Source of the DNA: Duganella rivi
GTDB lineage: Bacteria; Pseudomonadota; Gammaproteobacteria; Burkholderiales; Burkholderiaceae_D
NCBI RefSeq assembly: GCF_009857435.1
Contig: NZ_WWCK01000006.1
Coordinates: 124,001 to 188,000 of the forward strand
DNA: 64,000 nt
Direction: 5' to 3'
Shown here: one piece after another, positions 47,044 through 55,882 of the stretch
Layout of the letters: every line of letters begins with the position of its first letter
Numbering within the stretch: position 1 is the first letter of the stretch
Program-made: the position numbers and the translations under genes
Notes under the pieces: generated by a model
What the model was told of the DNA's origin: nothing
Databases searched by the model: none
The model's input: the letters and a program-made list of their open reading frames with translations, nothing else

Positions 47044-47053
47044 GGCAAATAAA

Positions 47054-47079
47054 TCATGCCTGCTACCATGCAGGCATGA
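47054..47079 (+). terminator. Hairpin after ttcA, likely terminator
   Basis: TCATGCCTGC (47054-47063) and GCAGGCATGA (70-79 of the same hundred) form a perfect 10-bp stem with a six-base loop. The T-run after it is poor, so it may work with Rho. Confidence 0.55.
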
Positions 47080-47101
47080 TTACTCGCTTCGCCCGACAGT
47101 C

Positions 47102-47390
47102 CTATTGCGCCCCATGGCGGAAGTGCTTTATCGACCTATGCCCGCACAGCTTTACTGAGGGGCTGCGTGTCTGAGTAATTAGCCATAAATGCACGCTGTG
47201 CATGGCCGGGAAGATTGATAAGTATTGTTGCGCTACTATGAGAGAAGCTAGTTCTTCACCGCGCATCCATTGGTCGCCGACACTAAGCCCTGCGGGTGTG
47301 AAATTGGTTTCGATGTCGCTGACGTACCAGTCGTAATCCTGTTGTGGCCGAACCTTGCCTAACGTTTCATTGCAGCTCTAATTTGGCCAT
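47102..47390 (-). pseudogene. Broken small gene of unknown function
   Basis: A 92-codon open frame (47377 down to the TAG at 47102) reads like protein: QQDYDWYVSDIETNFTP, GDQWMRGEELASLIVAQQYL, HSVHLWLITQT. It has no start codon. An ATG at 47390 (MAKLEL) opens in another frame and stops after seven codons; skipping one base near 47370 joins it to the long frame. So this is either a gene broken by a one-base insertion (or two-base loss) or a sequencing error. Family not recognised. The rest of 47080-47406 shows nothing else. Confidence 0.45.
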
Positions 47391-47397
47391 CCTTTGC

Positions 47398-47419
47398 GAC
47401 CATCGGCTAACTGGCGCGG
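47398..47419 (-). repeat. Stop-associated motif copy 1
   Basis: On the minus strand GCGCCAGTTAGCCGATGGTC, aligning to the island motif GGCCAGTAGCCGACGGTC. It contains the TAG stop of the open frame at 47407. Confidence 0.45.
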
Positions 47420-47718
47420 AGAACCACAAACAATCGGACGCTGTAGTAGCCCATACTGTCCGCCCATTGAACGCTTTCAAGACAGCGGGTTCCTGCCCCC
47501 CAAGTCTCATTGTCCTTTAAAGATTCAAATGTGCGTTGTCCAGCGACGTTGCAGAAGAAGAATCGAAACCAATGCAGGTCACCCGTCAGAGAGTCAAGTT
47601 TGATGACGTTCTCTAGTTGAGCAAATAAGTCAGCCGGTATGTCCGCTGTAACTCCCTCTGAGCCACGAGTCCCGAAGTTTCCTATAAATGCAGTGTATCG
47701 CCTACCACTCGGCCGACC
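47407..47718 (-). pseudogene. Start-less reading frame, unknown protein
   Basis: About 100 codons with protein-like composition (EGVTADIPADLFAQLENVI, LHWFRFFFCNVAGQ, MGYYSVRLFVVLR) and a normal TAG stop. The only in-frame starts lie far upstream inside the neighbouring acyl-carrier-like gene, in a frame there that looks non-coding. It is probably the 3' part of a gene whose start was lost by a frameshift or deletion. Family not recognised. AT content is higher than in the flanking core genes. Confidence 0.45.
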
Positions 47719-48244
47719 GGCAATGCGGTTGCCCCTGAAAGAACATAACAAGATCGGCAGCCGTCTCAACCTTACCGAAATACGGATTTGAATCCGATCC
47801 ATCCAGGCTTCTACCAGTGCGCTGCTCAACTTCCTGTGCAATATCTATATCCAAGTCAACATCATCAAGTTGAAGATCCTCCTTCAGCCTATCTCTTGCA
47901 CGTATTGGGAATGCAGGATGAACATGGCTTAGATGGCACTGGAGCTGTTCGTAAACGGCGCGAATGATCCAAGTGTCTACCTGTCGGGTATCAAACTCAC
48001 GCGCGAACTCACAGATCGACTCACCTTCTCGTTCTCTAGTAAGGCGACGAAGATGTTCTTCATTACGCTTCACTTGCCTGTACCCCACGATAAAGAGGCA
48101 GCAAAACAGCAGGACGAAAGCAACAGTAGCAACGGGCGATGAAACGAGACAATAAAGAAACCCGGCAGCGGGGGCTGTCAGAAATACCCAGAGCAAGCCA
48201 CCTATTTTTTGGGGGCGGTACTTTGCCATGTATCGGGATGCCAT
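47702..48244 (-). CDS. Unknown membrane-anchored protein with acyl-carrier-like C-terminus
   Basis: 180 aa from ATG 48244; GTG 48259 and ATG 48229 are alternatives. Two adjacent hydrophobic segments (residues about 15-55: GGLLWVFLTAPAAGFLYCLV, VATVAFVLLFCCLFIVGY) are followed by a charged linker and a C-terminal 75 residues (RDRLKEDLQLDDVDLDIDIA...ETAADLVMFF). The latter have the helix pattern of DUF1493/acyl-carrier-like proteins but no DSL phosphopantetheine Ser. Function unknown. It lies in an AT-richer pocket. Confidence 0.6.
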   Translation of the reverse strand: MASRYMAKYRPQKIGGLLWVFLTAPAAGFLYCLVSSPVATVAFVLLFCCLFIVGYRQVKRNEEHLRRLTREREGESICEFAREFDTRQVDTWIIRAVYEQLQCHLSHVHPAFPIRARDRLKEDLQLDDVDLDIDIAQEVEQRTGRSLDGSDSNPYFGKVETAADLVMFFQGQPHCRSAEW

Positions 48245-48455
48245 TCTCAATTTGCTCACCTTTACTCGGATTAGAGAACTGACTCTTTAGTTCGTTTAAT
48301 TTCGCTTTATTTCGATAACTAATGCCGACGACTGCTTTTGGCGGCACTCGGTCAGCCGATCACGAAGGATAGCATCTTGCTCATTCGAAAAATGCGCTAA
48401 ATATTGCATTCTTGCATGCGTTGTAGCTGGCTGTTCTGCTGAGGAATTGCGTAGT

Positions 48456-49607
48456 TTAGGGATGGTGATTTACCTCGGGATATAGACTAGGGAAAAGCGT
48501 GCTGAGCGTGTCGAGTGGCAAGCCAATTCGTACGGGGCCGACGCGGCTGTCGCTGACCAATAAACCATCCGCCAGCAACTGCGCCATCAGGCTGCGCGCG
48601 GTGCGTTCGCCCAGCCCTGTCATCTGCGAGAATTCTCCGCGCGACACCGGCCCCAATCCGAACACGTGGAACAACGGCGCCGCGGCCTCGCGCCGATACT
48701 TTTGAAGCATCAGCGTATCAATACGCTGCCGCACGCTGTCCAGATCCAGCATGCCCGACATGAACGTTACTTGATCCTCGCAAATTCCCAGAAAGTACTG
48801 TATCCAGCCGAGCAGACCTTTCTCGCTCAGCGGCCCGCGCCCATCGTAGGCGCCTTGCATCGGTTGATCCGCGTTATGCAGTGCCGTGTAGTACGCCTGG
48901 ACTGAGCGCGCAAAGCCCCGACTTGGTGACCACAGTCCCTGCGACAATCGCCACAATGCGCAATGTGTCTGCAAACGGGTAGCCCGGCCATTACCGTCCA
49001 AGAACGGGTGCACCCGCGCGCCCCGGTGATGGACGCAGGCGGCCAGGATCACATCACACTGTGCATCACGCGATTCGCCATAGCGCTGATCCATCCGTTG
49101 AAGAAAGCGCGGTAGCGATGCTGCCGCCGGTGGAATATGCCTGCTGACCGTTACCTCCTGCGTGCGCAACCGGCCGGGAACGATTTCGATTCCGTCATCA
49201 GACAGGCGGTCGCTTGGCGCCAACCTCTCGTACATCTCCCGGTGCGCAGCGATGAGAAACGCCGACGACAGTGCCGAGCTGCCGGCCAGTCTATGTTCCA
49301 GTGCCTGCTCCGCTTCGATATGCGCCAAGGCGATACGCTGCAAGCGCGCCTCATCCGGCCGGGTAGAAAAATCATGCTGCAATGCGCGCGCGATGTTCAG
49401 CGGGTGCGTGCTTTGCCCCTCGATGCGATTGCTGTAGTAGGAATTCATTTGCCGCATTAACTCGCGCAAGGCGGCGCGCGTTGTCGCGTGTGCGGCGGCA
49501 GTCAATTTAACTGATGCGGTCACAATATTTTCGGCAACAGGATACAGCTCCGCCATCAGGCGATCACTGGGCAGCGTCGGTTCAAACTGGTGAATTTCGC
49601 TATACAT
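48456..49607 (-). CDS. Fic domain protein with N-terminal inhibitory helix
   Basis: 383 aa from ATG 49607, which has GGAA eight bases upstream; a TTG at 49643 would add 12 residues. The catalytic motif HPFLDGNGRATR (His about 199) is complete, so AMP or similar transfer from ATP is expected. Just after an N-terminal helix, SNRIEG (Ser59, Glu63, Gly64) fits the [S/T]xxxE[G/N] inhibitory motif of class II Fic proteins, which blocks the active site in the resting state. The last 80 residues form a winged helix (GEFSQMTGLGERTARSLMAQL). No antitoxin gene is adjacent, in keeping with built-in inhibition. Confidence 0.9.
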   Translation of the reverse strand: MYSEIHQFEPTLPSDRLMAELYPVAENIVTASVKLTAAAHATTRAALRELMRQMNSYYSNRIEGQSTHPLNIARALQHDFSTRPDEARLQRIALAHIEAEQALEHRLAGSSALSSAFLIAAHREMYERLAPSDRLSDDGIEIVPGRLRTQEVTVSRHIPPAAASLPRFLQRMDQRYGESRDAQCDVILAACVHHRGARVHPFLDGNGRATRLQTHCALWRLSQGLWSPSRGFARSVQAYYTALHNADQPMQGAYDGRGPLSEKGLLGWIQYFLGICEDQVTFMSGMLDLDSVRQRIDTLMLQKYRREAAAPLFHVFGLGPVSRGEFSQMTGLGERTARSLMAQLLADGLLVSDSRVGPVRIGLPLDTLSTLFPSLYPEVNHHP

Positions 49608-49762
49608 ATTGCCGATTCCATTGCCGGTAGAAATCGATGCCAAGGCCTTGATTGTACGAGCTTTTTCGTTAGGCCTCCCGGTTTATGTTTGCCGATTATT
49701 TTCGAGTGCTACAATTCCCCCCGCATAGGGTAGGACGATCAACTCAGGGTAAGGAACACGCT

Positions 49763-50113
49763 ATGAAAATCGAGATGAAGGCGATATCGGATAGTTTTGA
49801 ACCGCTTTCTTTGAAGGTGAAGAAGAATGGCGATGGCGGCGACTTCGGGGCGCTGCTCAATGTCCCGCAGGCCAAGCAGTCGGATGCGGCGTCGGAGCTG
49901 GAGAAGTACCTGAAAATGTCGCCGGAAGAGCGCACCGCGATCGCCATGCGCAAGCAGCTCGGCATCTCGGAGGACGAATACGCTGCCATGACGCCCGAGC
50001 AGAAAAAAGCCGTCGACGCCAAGGTCGCGGAACTGCTCAAACAGAAGATGGATGAGCAGATCGCCAAGCAGCAGCAGGAAGCCAACGGACTCAAATCCGG
50101 CATCTCGCTGTAA
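49763..50113 (+). CDS. Small Ala/Lys/Glu-rich protein of unknown function
   Basis: 116 aa from ATG 49763, with AAGGA eight bases upstream. The second half is predicted helical and charged (ELEKYLKMSPEERTAIAMRK, EQKKAVDAKVAELLKQKMDEQ). No signal peptide or membrane segment. Not recognised as a named family. It stands alone and ends at a strong bidirectional terminator. Confidence 0.7.
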   Translation: MKIEMKAISDSFEPLSLKVKKNGDGGDFGALLNVPQAKQSDAASELEKYLKMSPEERTAIAMRKQLGISEDEYAAMTPEQKKAVDAKVAELLKQKMDEQIAKQQQEANGLKSGISL

Positions 50114-50120
50114 TAAAAAA

Positions 50121-50145
50121 GGGCCTCATCACTGAACTGAGGCCC
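50121..50145. terminator. Bidirectional intrinsic terminator
   Basis: GGGCCTCA (50121-50128) and TGAGGCCC (50138-50145) form the stem; A6 precedes and TTT follows. It serves the plus-strand small gene and the minus-strand M14 carboxypeptidase gene. Confidence 0.85.
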
Positions 50146-50151
50146 TTTGCT

Positions 50152-51927
50152 TTAGTACTTCTGCGCGGTGCGCATCACCGGGTAGAGGTTGAAGCGCTCA
50201 TCCCACGAGGCGTGGCGCTTGGCGAAGAATTCAAGGCGTTTCTGCGGGCTCTTGTTGAACTCCGCATCGGTATCGAGCTTCTTGCGGAATTCTTCGCGCA
50301 GCGCCGGATTGGCTTCCAGCTGCTCGCGCGCGACTTCCTCCGCCACATAGTCTTCCATATATTCCTTGCGCTCGAAGGCGTTATTGAATTCGCCCCACGC
50401 CAGCAGGCCATCGGCGCCACGCGGCTCCAGCATGGTCATCACCAGCCGCGCTTTCGGCTGCGCGATCGGCACGAATAGTGCGCCTTTCGCCACCGCGCGG
50501 CGCTCACGCGCCCAATCACCCTCTACCGCCAGCGATTGGCGGCCTTCAAACGACTGCACGCCAAACTTGGTCTTGCTCGCGCGGAAGGTCTCCACCTCGG
50601 CCGACATCTGATCCGCGGCAATCACCTTGAAGCTGATGCCATGCTGTTTCAGCTTGGCGCCAACCCAGCCCGCCTCCGCCACCGGCACGATGTAGCCGCC
50701 CAGCGGCGCTTTCACGCGCAAGTCCGGCACGATTTCATCACGCAGCGGCACCGTCCAGATTTGCGGCTTGGTCTCGTCGTAGCGCGTCCACAGGCCGCCG
50801 GAAATCTCCGAATGCTCACGCGTGTATTCGTAGCCGGGGAACTCGATGGTCTTGGTGTTGAAGGTGGTGCGATAGCTGAGCGGGAAATCGCTGCCGCCCA
50901 GCGTCAGCGCGCGCGCGTCGGCTTCCTGCACCAGCTTCTGCCACTCCTTGCCATGCTGCGCCACTTGCGACAGCAAGGACACGATGGTGTTGCGCGTAAT
51001 CCGCACGCGGGTCGGATAATCCTTCCACGAGTGGGTTTCCACCAGCATGGCGAAGCGGTTACGCATCGGGAAGTAGCCGGTCGAGAAACGCGGCGTCGAC
51101 ATGCTGTCGACGAAGCCCGACGCCGGATCATCTTCCTTGGCAAACGAAATGTAGAACTGGCGCGGATCGGAGCCCTGCGCTTTCAGATCAGCCATCACAT
51201 TGGTTTGCAGCGCCGCGCCGGCCACTTTCAACGCCTCGTCGCCACCATGCACCGGTTCCACCTGGATCGAGATATCGGGCTGGAACTTGGCGCCGTCGGT
51301 CACGTGCAGGTCGACGTAGGCCAGCGGATCCCAGGCGTTGACCAGCGCCAGCATGGCTTGCATCTCGGGCGCATCGGCCTTCACGTAATCGCGGTTCAGA
51401 TTATAGTTCTGCGCCGTGGTGCGCCAGCCCATTTCCACCGGGCCGCGCTGATTAGGGCGATTGTTTTTGCCGAAGCGCTCATGCCCGTCCACGTTGAACA
51501 CGGGGACGAACAACAGCACTTGCTTGTCCAAGGCGCCCGGCGCCGCCTTGTTCTCCAGCGCCTCGCGCAGCGCGAGGAAGCCGGCATCCTTGCCGTCGAT
51601 TTCACCGGCGTGGATACCGCCTTGCACCAGCAGCACCGGCACGCCTTTCTTCTTCGCCTGCTCCGCCGTCAACGCGCCGGTGCGCGAGACCGCCAGCGCC
51701 AGCATCGGCCGCCCTTCCGGCGTGCGGCCGAATTCAAAGCAGCGCACTTGTTTCGGATAGGCCTTTTGGAACTGCGCGCACAGCGAGATGACTTCGTCGT
51801 AGCGGCCGGTGTTCAAAAAACCGGAACGTTCGGAGATGGTGGTCAGCGGCGATGCAGCAGGTGCGGCGGCGGCCATCGCGGAAGTCGCAGTGGCGGCAAA
51901 GGCAAGCAGGATGGCGGAACGGATCAT
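50152..51927 (-). CDS. M14 family zinc carboxypeptidase, exported
   Basis: 591 aa with a signal peptide (IRSAILLAFAATATSAMA). Zinc ligands are His and Glu of GGIHAGEIDGKDAG, and the third His is in YVDLHVTDG. This is the long M14 subfamily with a 250-residue C-terminal extension. It would trim C-terminal residues of peptides in the periplasm; specificity unknown. It is followed, on the same strand upstream, by an S41 protease gene 51 bp away, suggesting a peptidase operon. Confidence 0.88.
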   Translation of the reverse strand: MIRSAILLAFAATATSAMAAAAPAASPLTTISERSGFLNTGRYDEVISLCAQFQKAYPKQVRCFEFGRTPEGRPMLALAVSRTGALTAEQAKKKGVPVLLVQGGIHAGEIDGKDAGFLALREALENKAAPGALDKQVLLFVPVFNVDGHERFGKNNRPNQRGPVEMGWRTTAQNYNLNRDYVKADAPEMQAMLALVNAWDPLAYVDLHVTDGAKFQPDISIQVEPVHGGDEALKVAGAALQTNVMADLKAQGSDPRQFYISFAKEDDPASGFVDSMSTPRFSTGYFPMRNRFAMLVETHSWKDYPTRVRITRNTIVSLLSQVAQHGKEWQKLVQEADARALTLGGSDFPLSYRTTFNTKTIEFPGYEYTREHSEISGGLWTRYDETKPQIWTVPLRDEIVPDLRVKAPLGGYIVPVAEAGWVGAKLKQHGISFKVIAADQMSAEVETFRASKTKFGVQSFEGRQSLAVEGDWARERRAVAKGALFVPIAQPKARLVMTMLEPRGADGLLAWGEFNNAFERKEYMEDYVAEEVAREQLEANPALREEFRKKLDTDAEFNKSPQKRLEFFAKRHASWDERFNLYPVMRTAQKY

Positions 51928-51977
51928 GGGCAGTCTTCCAGCAAAGGTTGAACAAAAATTATAGACGGGTTTTCACA

Positions 51978-53489
51978 TCAGCGATGGCGGATGGCGATTT
52001 CCTTGCCTTCCGGCCGCACCAGCTGCAATGGGCCGCTGCTGTCCAAGCTGCGCGCGCGCAGCGGCGCCGCTGGACACACGCCGTTGGCGCGGTAGCTCAA
52101 TGCCGCCGACAGCAGCCGCTCGGAGGTATCGCCCAGCGCGTGGCCGAGATCATCGTCCGCCTTGCAGGTCGGCTGGAAGCCGTCCGCGTAGTCACCAAAG
52201 CCTTTCGCGTTCACGCCCTGTGTTTGAATCGCAAAATAGGTGATGCCGCAATTCGCCTGCGGCACAAAGGCGTACGGCTTGCCGCAGGTTTCACCGCCGA
52301 TCAGATTCACCTCGATGTCGATGCCGCGCAAGCTGTTGATCACCGCTTCGCTGGCCGAGCAGGTGCCGGGAGTGGTCAGGATTGTCACGCGCTTGAGGCC
52401 AAGGTAAGGCAGCACCACGCCGGCATTCATCAAGCCTGGCGCCAGCCCGACGGACTTGGACTGGAACATCTGCGGCGACGGCGGCGTGCGTTTATCGTTG
52501 GCTTGCAGGCGCTCGAACACCTTGCCGTTGCCGGCCGGCCCCGCGATCATGTACGCCAACTCCGCGCCCACCACCAGATAGCCGCCGCCGTTGTAGCGCA
52601 TGTCCACCACCAGGTCGTTGACCTGTGCCGCGCGCAGGGTGCCGAAGGCCGATATCAGTTGGCCCTCGGCCACCGCGTTGTGGTCATTGAATTGCAGGTA
52701 GCCCACCGGGCCGGTCGGCGTGTCGATCACGCGCGTGTTGCGCACAGCGGCAGCGGCGATTTTCTGCGCAGCCAGCGACACCGAAACGGTGGCATCGCCG
52801 CGTTTCAGCACGAAAGCATGGGTTTCGCCAACGGTGGCCGGCGATATGCCGGCCGTACGCTTGGCGACGGCCGCGTCGCTGCTGTCGTTGACATCCGCGC
52901 CATCCACTGCCGCCAGCAAATCGCCGCGCCGCACGCCAGCGGTATCGGCCGGCGATCCCGGCTCCACCAGCGTCACTGCCCACACGCGCGGCGCCGCGCC
53001 GGTGCTGCGCGACCACGTGATGCCATAGCCCAGCGTCACGCCGGAGCTGCTCATCTCATCCCACACCTCGCTTGGGTAAGTGAAATGGAAGCGATCCTTG
53101 GCGCGGCCCGACGCAGTGATGGCCGGCGTTTTCAGCACCGCGAAATAATCGAGCATGGTCTTGTAGTCGGCCATGTTCAAGGTCGCCGGGACTTCCTTGT
53201 ACCAGAGATAGCTTTCGTCGATGAAGGAGCGCAGCCAACGCATCTCTTCGGTCAGCGTGCCTTGCTGATCGTAGTACGGCAGGCCGCTCGGCTGCGTGCC
53301 CTGGCGCGGCGTTGCACAGTGATTGGCGAGCGTCAGGAAATCCGGCACGGACGGCGGCGTCACCACCGGCGGCGTTGGATCTACAGGCGGGGTTGGGTTG
53401 ACCGGCGTGACGGCCGAGCCGCCACCGCCGCCGCAAGCGGCAAGCAAAGTGAGGACGGCGGCAGCGATGAGAGGCGAGGTATATTTCAT
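51978..53489 (-). CDS. S41 family peptidase lipoprotein
   Basis: 503 aa. The lipobox LLAAC puts Cys19 at the lipidation site, followed by a Gly/Pro/Thr linker (GGGGGSAVTPVNPTPPVDP). A PDZ domain (VEPGSPADTAGVRRGDLLAAVDG) precedes the S41 tail-specific protease core with the nucleophile in TCSASEAVINSLRG. It likely degrades envelope proteins with exposed C-termini, anchored to a membrane. It lies upstream of the M14 gene on the same strand. Confidence 0.88.
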   Translation of the reverse strand: MKYTSPLIAAAVLTLLAACGGGGGSAVTPVNPTPPVDPTPPVVTPPSVPDFLTLANHCATPRQGTQPSGLPYYDQQGTLTEEMRWLRSFIDESYLWYKEVPATLNMADYKTMLDYFAVLKTPAITASGRAKDRFHFTYPSEVWDEMSSSGVTLGYGITWSRSTGAAPRVWAVTLVEPGSPADTAGVRRGDLLAAVDGADVNDSSDAAVAKRTAGISPATVGETHAFVLKRGDATVSVSLAAQKIAAAAVRNTRVIDTPTGPVGYLQFNDHNAVAEGQLISAFGTLRAAQVNDLVVDMRYNGGGYLVVGAELAYMIAGPAGNGKVFERLQANDKRTPPSPQMFQSKSVGLAPGLMNAGVVLPYLGLKRVTILTTPGTCSASEAVINSLRGIDIEVNLIGGETCGKPYAFVPQANCGITYFAIQTQGVNAKGFGDYADGFQPTCKADDDLGHALGDTSERLLSAALSYRANGVCPAAPLRARSLDSSGPLQLVRPEGKEIAIRHR

Positions 53490-53540
53490 TCAGGAATTAT
53501 ATCTGCGCCTGTCGCCGCCGATGCCAATGCAACAATATTT

Positions 53541-54458
53541 TTACAATTTACTTTGCAGGTCGGGATCGGCGCGCAGCAGCTCGGCCAGCCAATCGGCAAA
53601 CACCCGCAGGCGCGGCGACGACATGCGGCCCTGCGGATACAGCAGCGAGAGCGGCAGCGAAGTCGGCGGCGTATCGGCCAGCACCTCGACCAGCGCACCG
53701 CTGGCCAGGTGATGCCGCACCTGGTAGCGCGCCGCCTGCGCCAAGCCCACGCCCTGCAAGGCGCAGCTGACATTGGCCTCGGCGTCGTTGACCGCGATGG
53801 CGCTTTGAATCTCGGTGGTCACCACCGCGCCGTTGACGACGAAGTCCCAGTCATACGGCCTGCCGGTGCGGCCGGAGAAGTGCATCACGCCGCGATGCCC
53901 GCGCAGATCGCTCCAGGTCTCGGGCACGCCGTGCGCCGCGAGGTAGTCCGGCGAGGCGCAGGTGATGCAGCTCATGCGGCCCAACGGGCGGGCGATCATC
54001 GACGAATCCAACAGCACGCCCGCGCGCAGCGAGCAATCCAGTCCTTCTTCGGTGAGATCGCGCACGCGCTCACTCAGGCTCAGGACAAGATCCACTTCCG
54101 GGTAGGCACGGCAAAACTTGGCGATGTGCGGCATCACCACGTAGCGGCCCACTGTCCCCGGCAGCTCCACCCGCAGCTTGCCGCGCGGCTGGCCGCCGTC
54201 CTGCCCGCGATAAGTGCCCTCGGCATCTTCCACCGCCTGCAAAATCTCCAGGCACTTGCGGAAGTAGTCGGCGCCGTCCGGCGTCAGCGACAGACGGCGC
54301 GTGGTCCGTTGCAGCAGCTGGGTGCCAAGGAAGGCCTCCAGCTTCTTGATGGTGGCGGTGAGCGCGGCGCGCGGCAGGTCCAGCGTCTCGGCGGCCTTGG
54401 TGAAACTATTGGCCTCGACGATGCGGACGAAGGTCTGCATGGCCTTCAATCTATCCAT
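53541..54458 (-). CDS. LysR family transcriptional regulator
   Basis: 305 aa. The N-terminal helix-turn-helix (MQTFVRIVEANSFTKAAETL, LPRAALTATIKKLEAFLG) is followed by a LysR substrate-binding domain. The AALT...KKLEAFLGTQLLQRTTRR version is that of CrgA/YafC-like members. It is divergent from an MFS exporter and probably controls it and itself through the dyad at 54473-54487. Confidence 0.92.
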   Translation of the reverse strand: MDRLKAMQTFVRIVEANSFTKAAETLDLPRAALTATIKKLEAFLGTQLLQRTTRRLSLTPDGADYFRKCLEILQAVEDAEGTYRGQDGGQPRGKLRVELPGTVGRYVVMPHIAKFCRAYPEVDLVLSLSERVRDLTEEGLDCSLRAGVLLDSSMIARPLGRMSCITCASPDYLAAHGVPETWSDLRGHRGVMHFSGRTGRPYDWDFVVNGAVVTTEIQSAIAVNDAEANVSCALQGVGLAQAARYQVRHHLASGALVEVLADTPPTSLPLSLLYPQGRMSSPRLRVFADWLAELLRADPDLQSKL

Positions 54459-54472
54459 TGTTCATCTCATTG

Positions 54473-54487
54473 TTCACATTATGTGAA
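54473..54487. promoter_or_regulatory. LysR-type operator between LysR and MFS genes
   Basis: TTCACATTATGTGAA is a perfect dyad (TTCACA, 3 bp, TGTGAA) and contains T-N11-A, the LysR box. It begins 15 bp upstream of the LysR start codon. Confidence 0.65.
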
Positions 54488-54570
54488 AAGTATAGGTGCA
54501 TTATGCCCTAATTATCTTTGCCTGGCTTTTGCCTAAAATTTGCCCATCGAACTCTCACTGGAGAAACAAC

Positions 54571-55776
54571 ATGAGCAAACAACAAGACATCAGTCCCGGC
54601 ATGGTCGGGCTGCTGGCCACCGCGACGGGCCTGATCGTCGCCAGTCTGTATTACGCGCAAACGCTGGTCGGCCCGATCAGCGCCTCCACCGGCCTGTCGC
54701 CCGAGGCAGCAGGTTTGATCGTCACGCTGACCCAGATCGGCTACTGTATCGGCCTGCTGTTCATCGTGCCGCTGGGCGATCTGCTGGAAAACCGCCGCCT
54801 GATTTTCACCGGCCTGCTGTTTACTTCCGCCATGCTGGTACTGGCGGCGATCAGCAGCAGCGCGTGGATGTTCTTAACGGCGGCACTCGGCATCGGCCTC
54901 GGTTCGGTGGCGGCGCAAATCGTGGTGCCGTTTGCGGCCCACTTGTCGCTCGAATCGACGCGCGGTGTCACGGTCGGTAAAGTGGTGAGCGGCCTGCTGC
55001 TGGGGATTATGCTGTCGCGCCCTGCGGCCAGCTTGATTGCCGACGCCACCAGCTGGCACGTGGTGTTTGCCGGTGCCGCGGTGGTAGTGCTGATCGTGGC
55101 CTTCGTGCTGCGCGCCAAACTGCCGGTGCGTCAGCCTAACCATCACATCACCTATCCAAAGCTGCTCGGCTCCCTGTGGCACTTGTTCCTGCAAACGCCG
55201 TTGCTGCGCCGCCGCGCTGCTTACCATGCAGGCTTGTTCGGTTCTTTCAGCTTGTTCTGGACTGTGACGCCGCTGATGCTGGCCAGTCCGGCGTTCCACT
55301 TGTCGCAGACCGGCATCGCCATCTTTGCGCTGGTCGGCATGGCAGGCGCTGTGGCTTCGCCGGTGGCCGGCAAGCTGGCCGACAAAGGCTACACGCTGAT
55401 CGCCACTGCCGCCGCGCTGTCGCTGGGTGTGATTGGATTTGCGTTGCCGCTGATTGTGCCGGGTTCGCGCGAGGTGGCGCTGGCAGTACTGGTGATCGCG
55501 TCGATCGTATTGGATATGGGCGTGGCCGCTAACCTGGTGCTGGGCCAGCGCGCCATCTTCACGCTGGGTGCTGAAGTGCGCAGCCGCTTGAACGGCGTCT
55601 ACTTCGCGCTGTTCTTCGCAGGCGGTGCGCTGGGCTCCGCGCTGGGTGGCTGGATGTATGCCACCCACGGCTGGAACGCCGCGCTGTTGACCGGCATGGC
55701 CTTCAACGGCGCAGCGCTGCTGTACTGGGTGACCGAGTACATCGGCCACGCCAGCCAGAAAAAAGCAACTGCTTAG
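54571..55776 (+). CDS. MFS transporter, drug/sugar exporter type
   Basis: 401 aa from ATG 54571, with GGAG nine bases upstream; a longer frame to 54496 is not supported. Twelve hydrophobic segments. The motif between helices 2 and 3 is GDLLENRR (MFS signature A), and the N-terminal half resembles the DHA1 exporters YnfM/NepI. The likely function is export of a small toxic compound sensed by the divergent LysR protein. Its stop abuts an inverted-repeat element. Confidence 0.85.
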   Translation: MSKQQDISPGMVGLLATATGLIVASLYYAQTLVGPISASTGLSPEAAGLIVTLTQIGYCIGLLFIVPLGDLLENRRLIFTGLLFTSAMLVLAAISSSAWMFLTAALGIGLGSVAAQIVVPFAAHLSLESTRGVTVGKVVSGLLLGIMLSRPAASLIADATSWHVVFAGAAVVVLIVAFVLRAKLPVRQPNHHITYPKLLGSLWHLFLQTPLLRRRAAYHAGLFGSFSLFWTVTPLMLASPAFHLSQTGIAIFALVGMAGAVASPVAGKLADKGYTLIATAAALSLGVIGFALPLIVPGSREVALAVLVIASIVLDMGVAANLVLGQRAIFTLGAEVRSRLNGVYFALFFAGGALGSALGGWMYATHGWNAALLTGMAFNGAALLYWVTEYIGHASQKKATA

Positions 55777-55882
55777 AGATTGGCTCAAAATGAGCGCAGC
55801 GCAGCGAGGCGCGGCGACGAAGACAGTGCGTTAGCACGGCGAGGAGCTGCAACGAAGCTGCGGTCTTTTTGAGTCGATCTCT
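55775..55882. repeat. 108-bp imperfect inverted-repeat element
   Basis: The ends AGAGATTGGCTCAAAA (55775-55790) and TTTTGAGTCGATCTCT (55867-55882) match as inverted repeats in 14 of 16 positions. The GC-rich interior carries repeated AGCTGC units and short self-complementary stretches. It exactly spans from the MFS stop to the TonB-receptor stop. It is probably a palindromic repeat unit that also terminates both transcripts. Confidence 0.7.
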
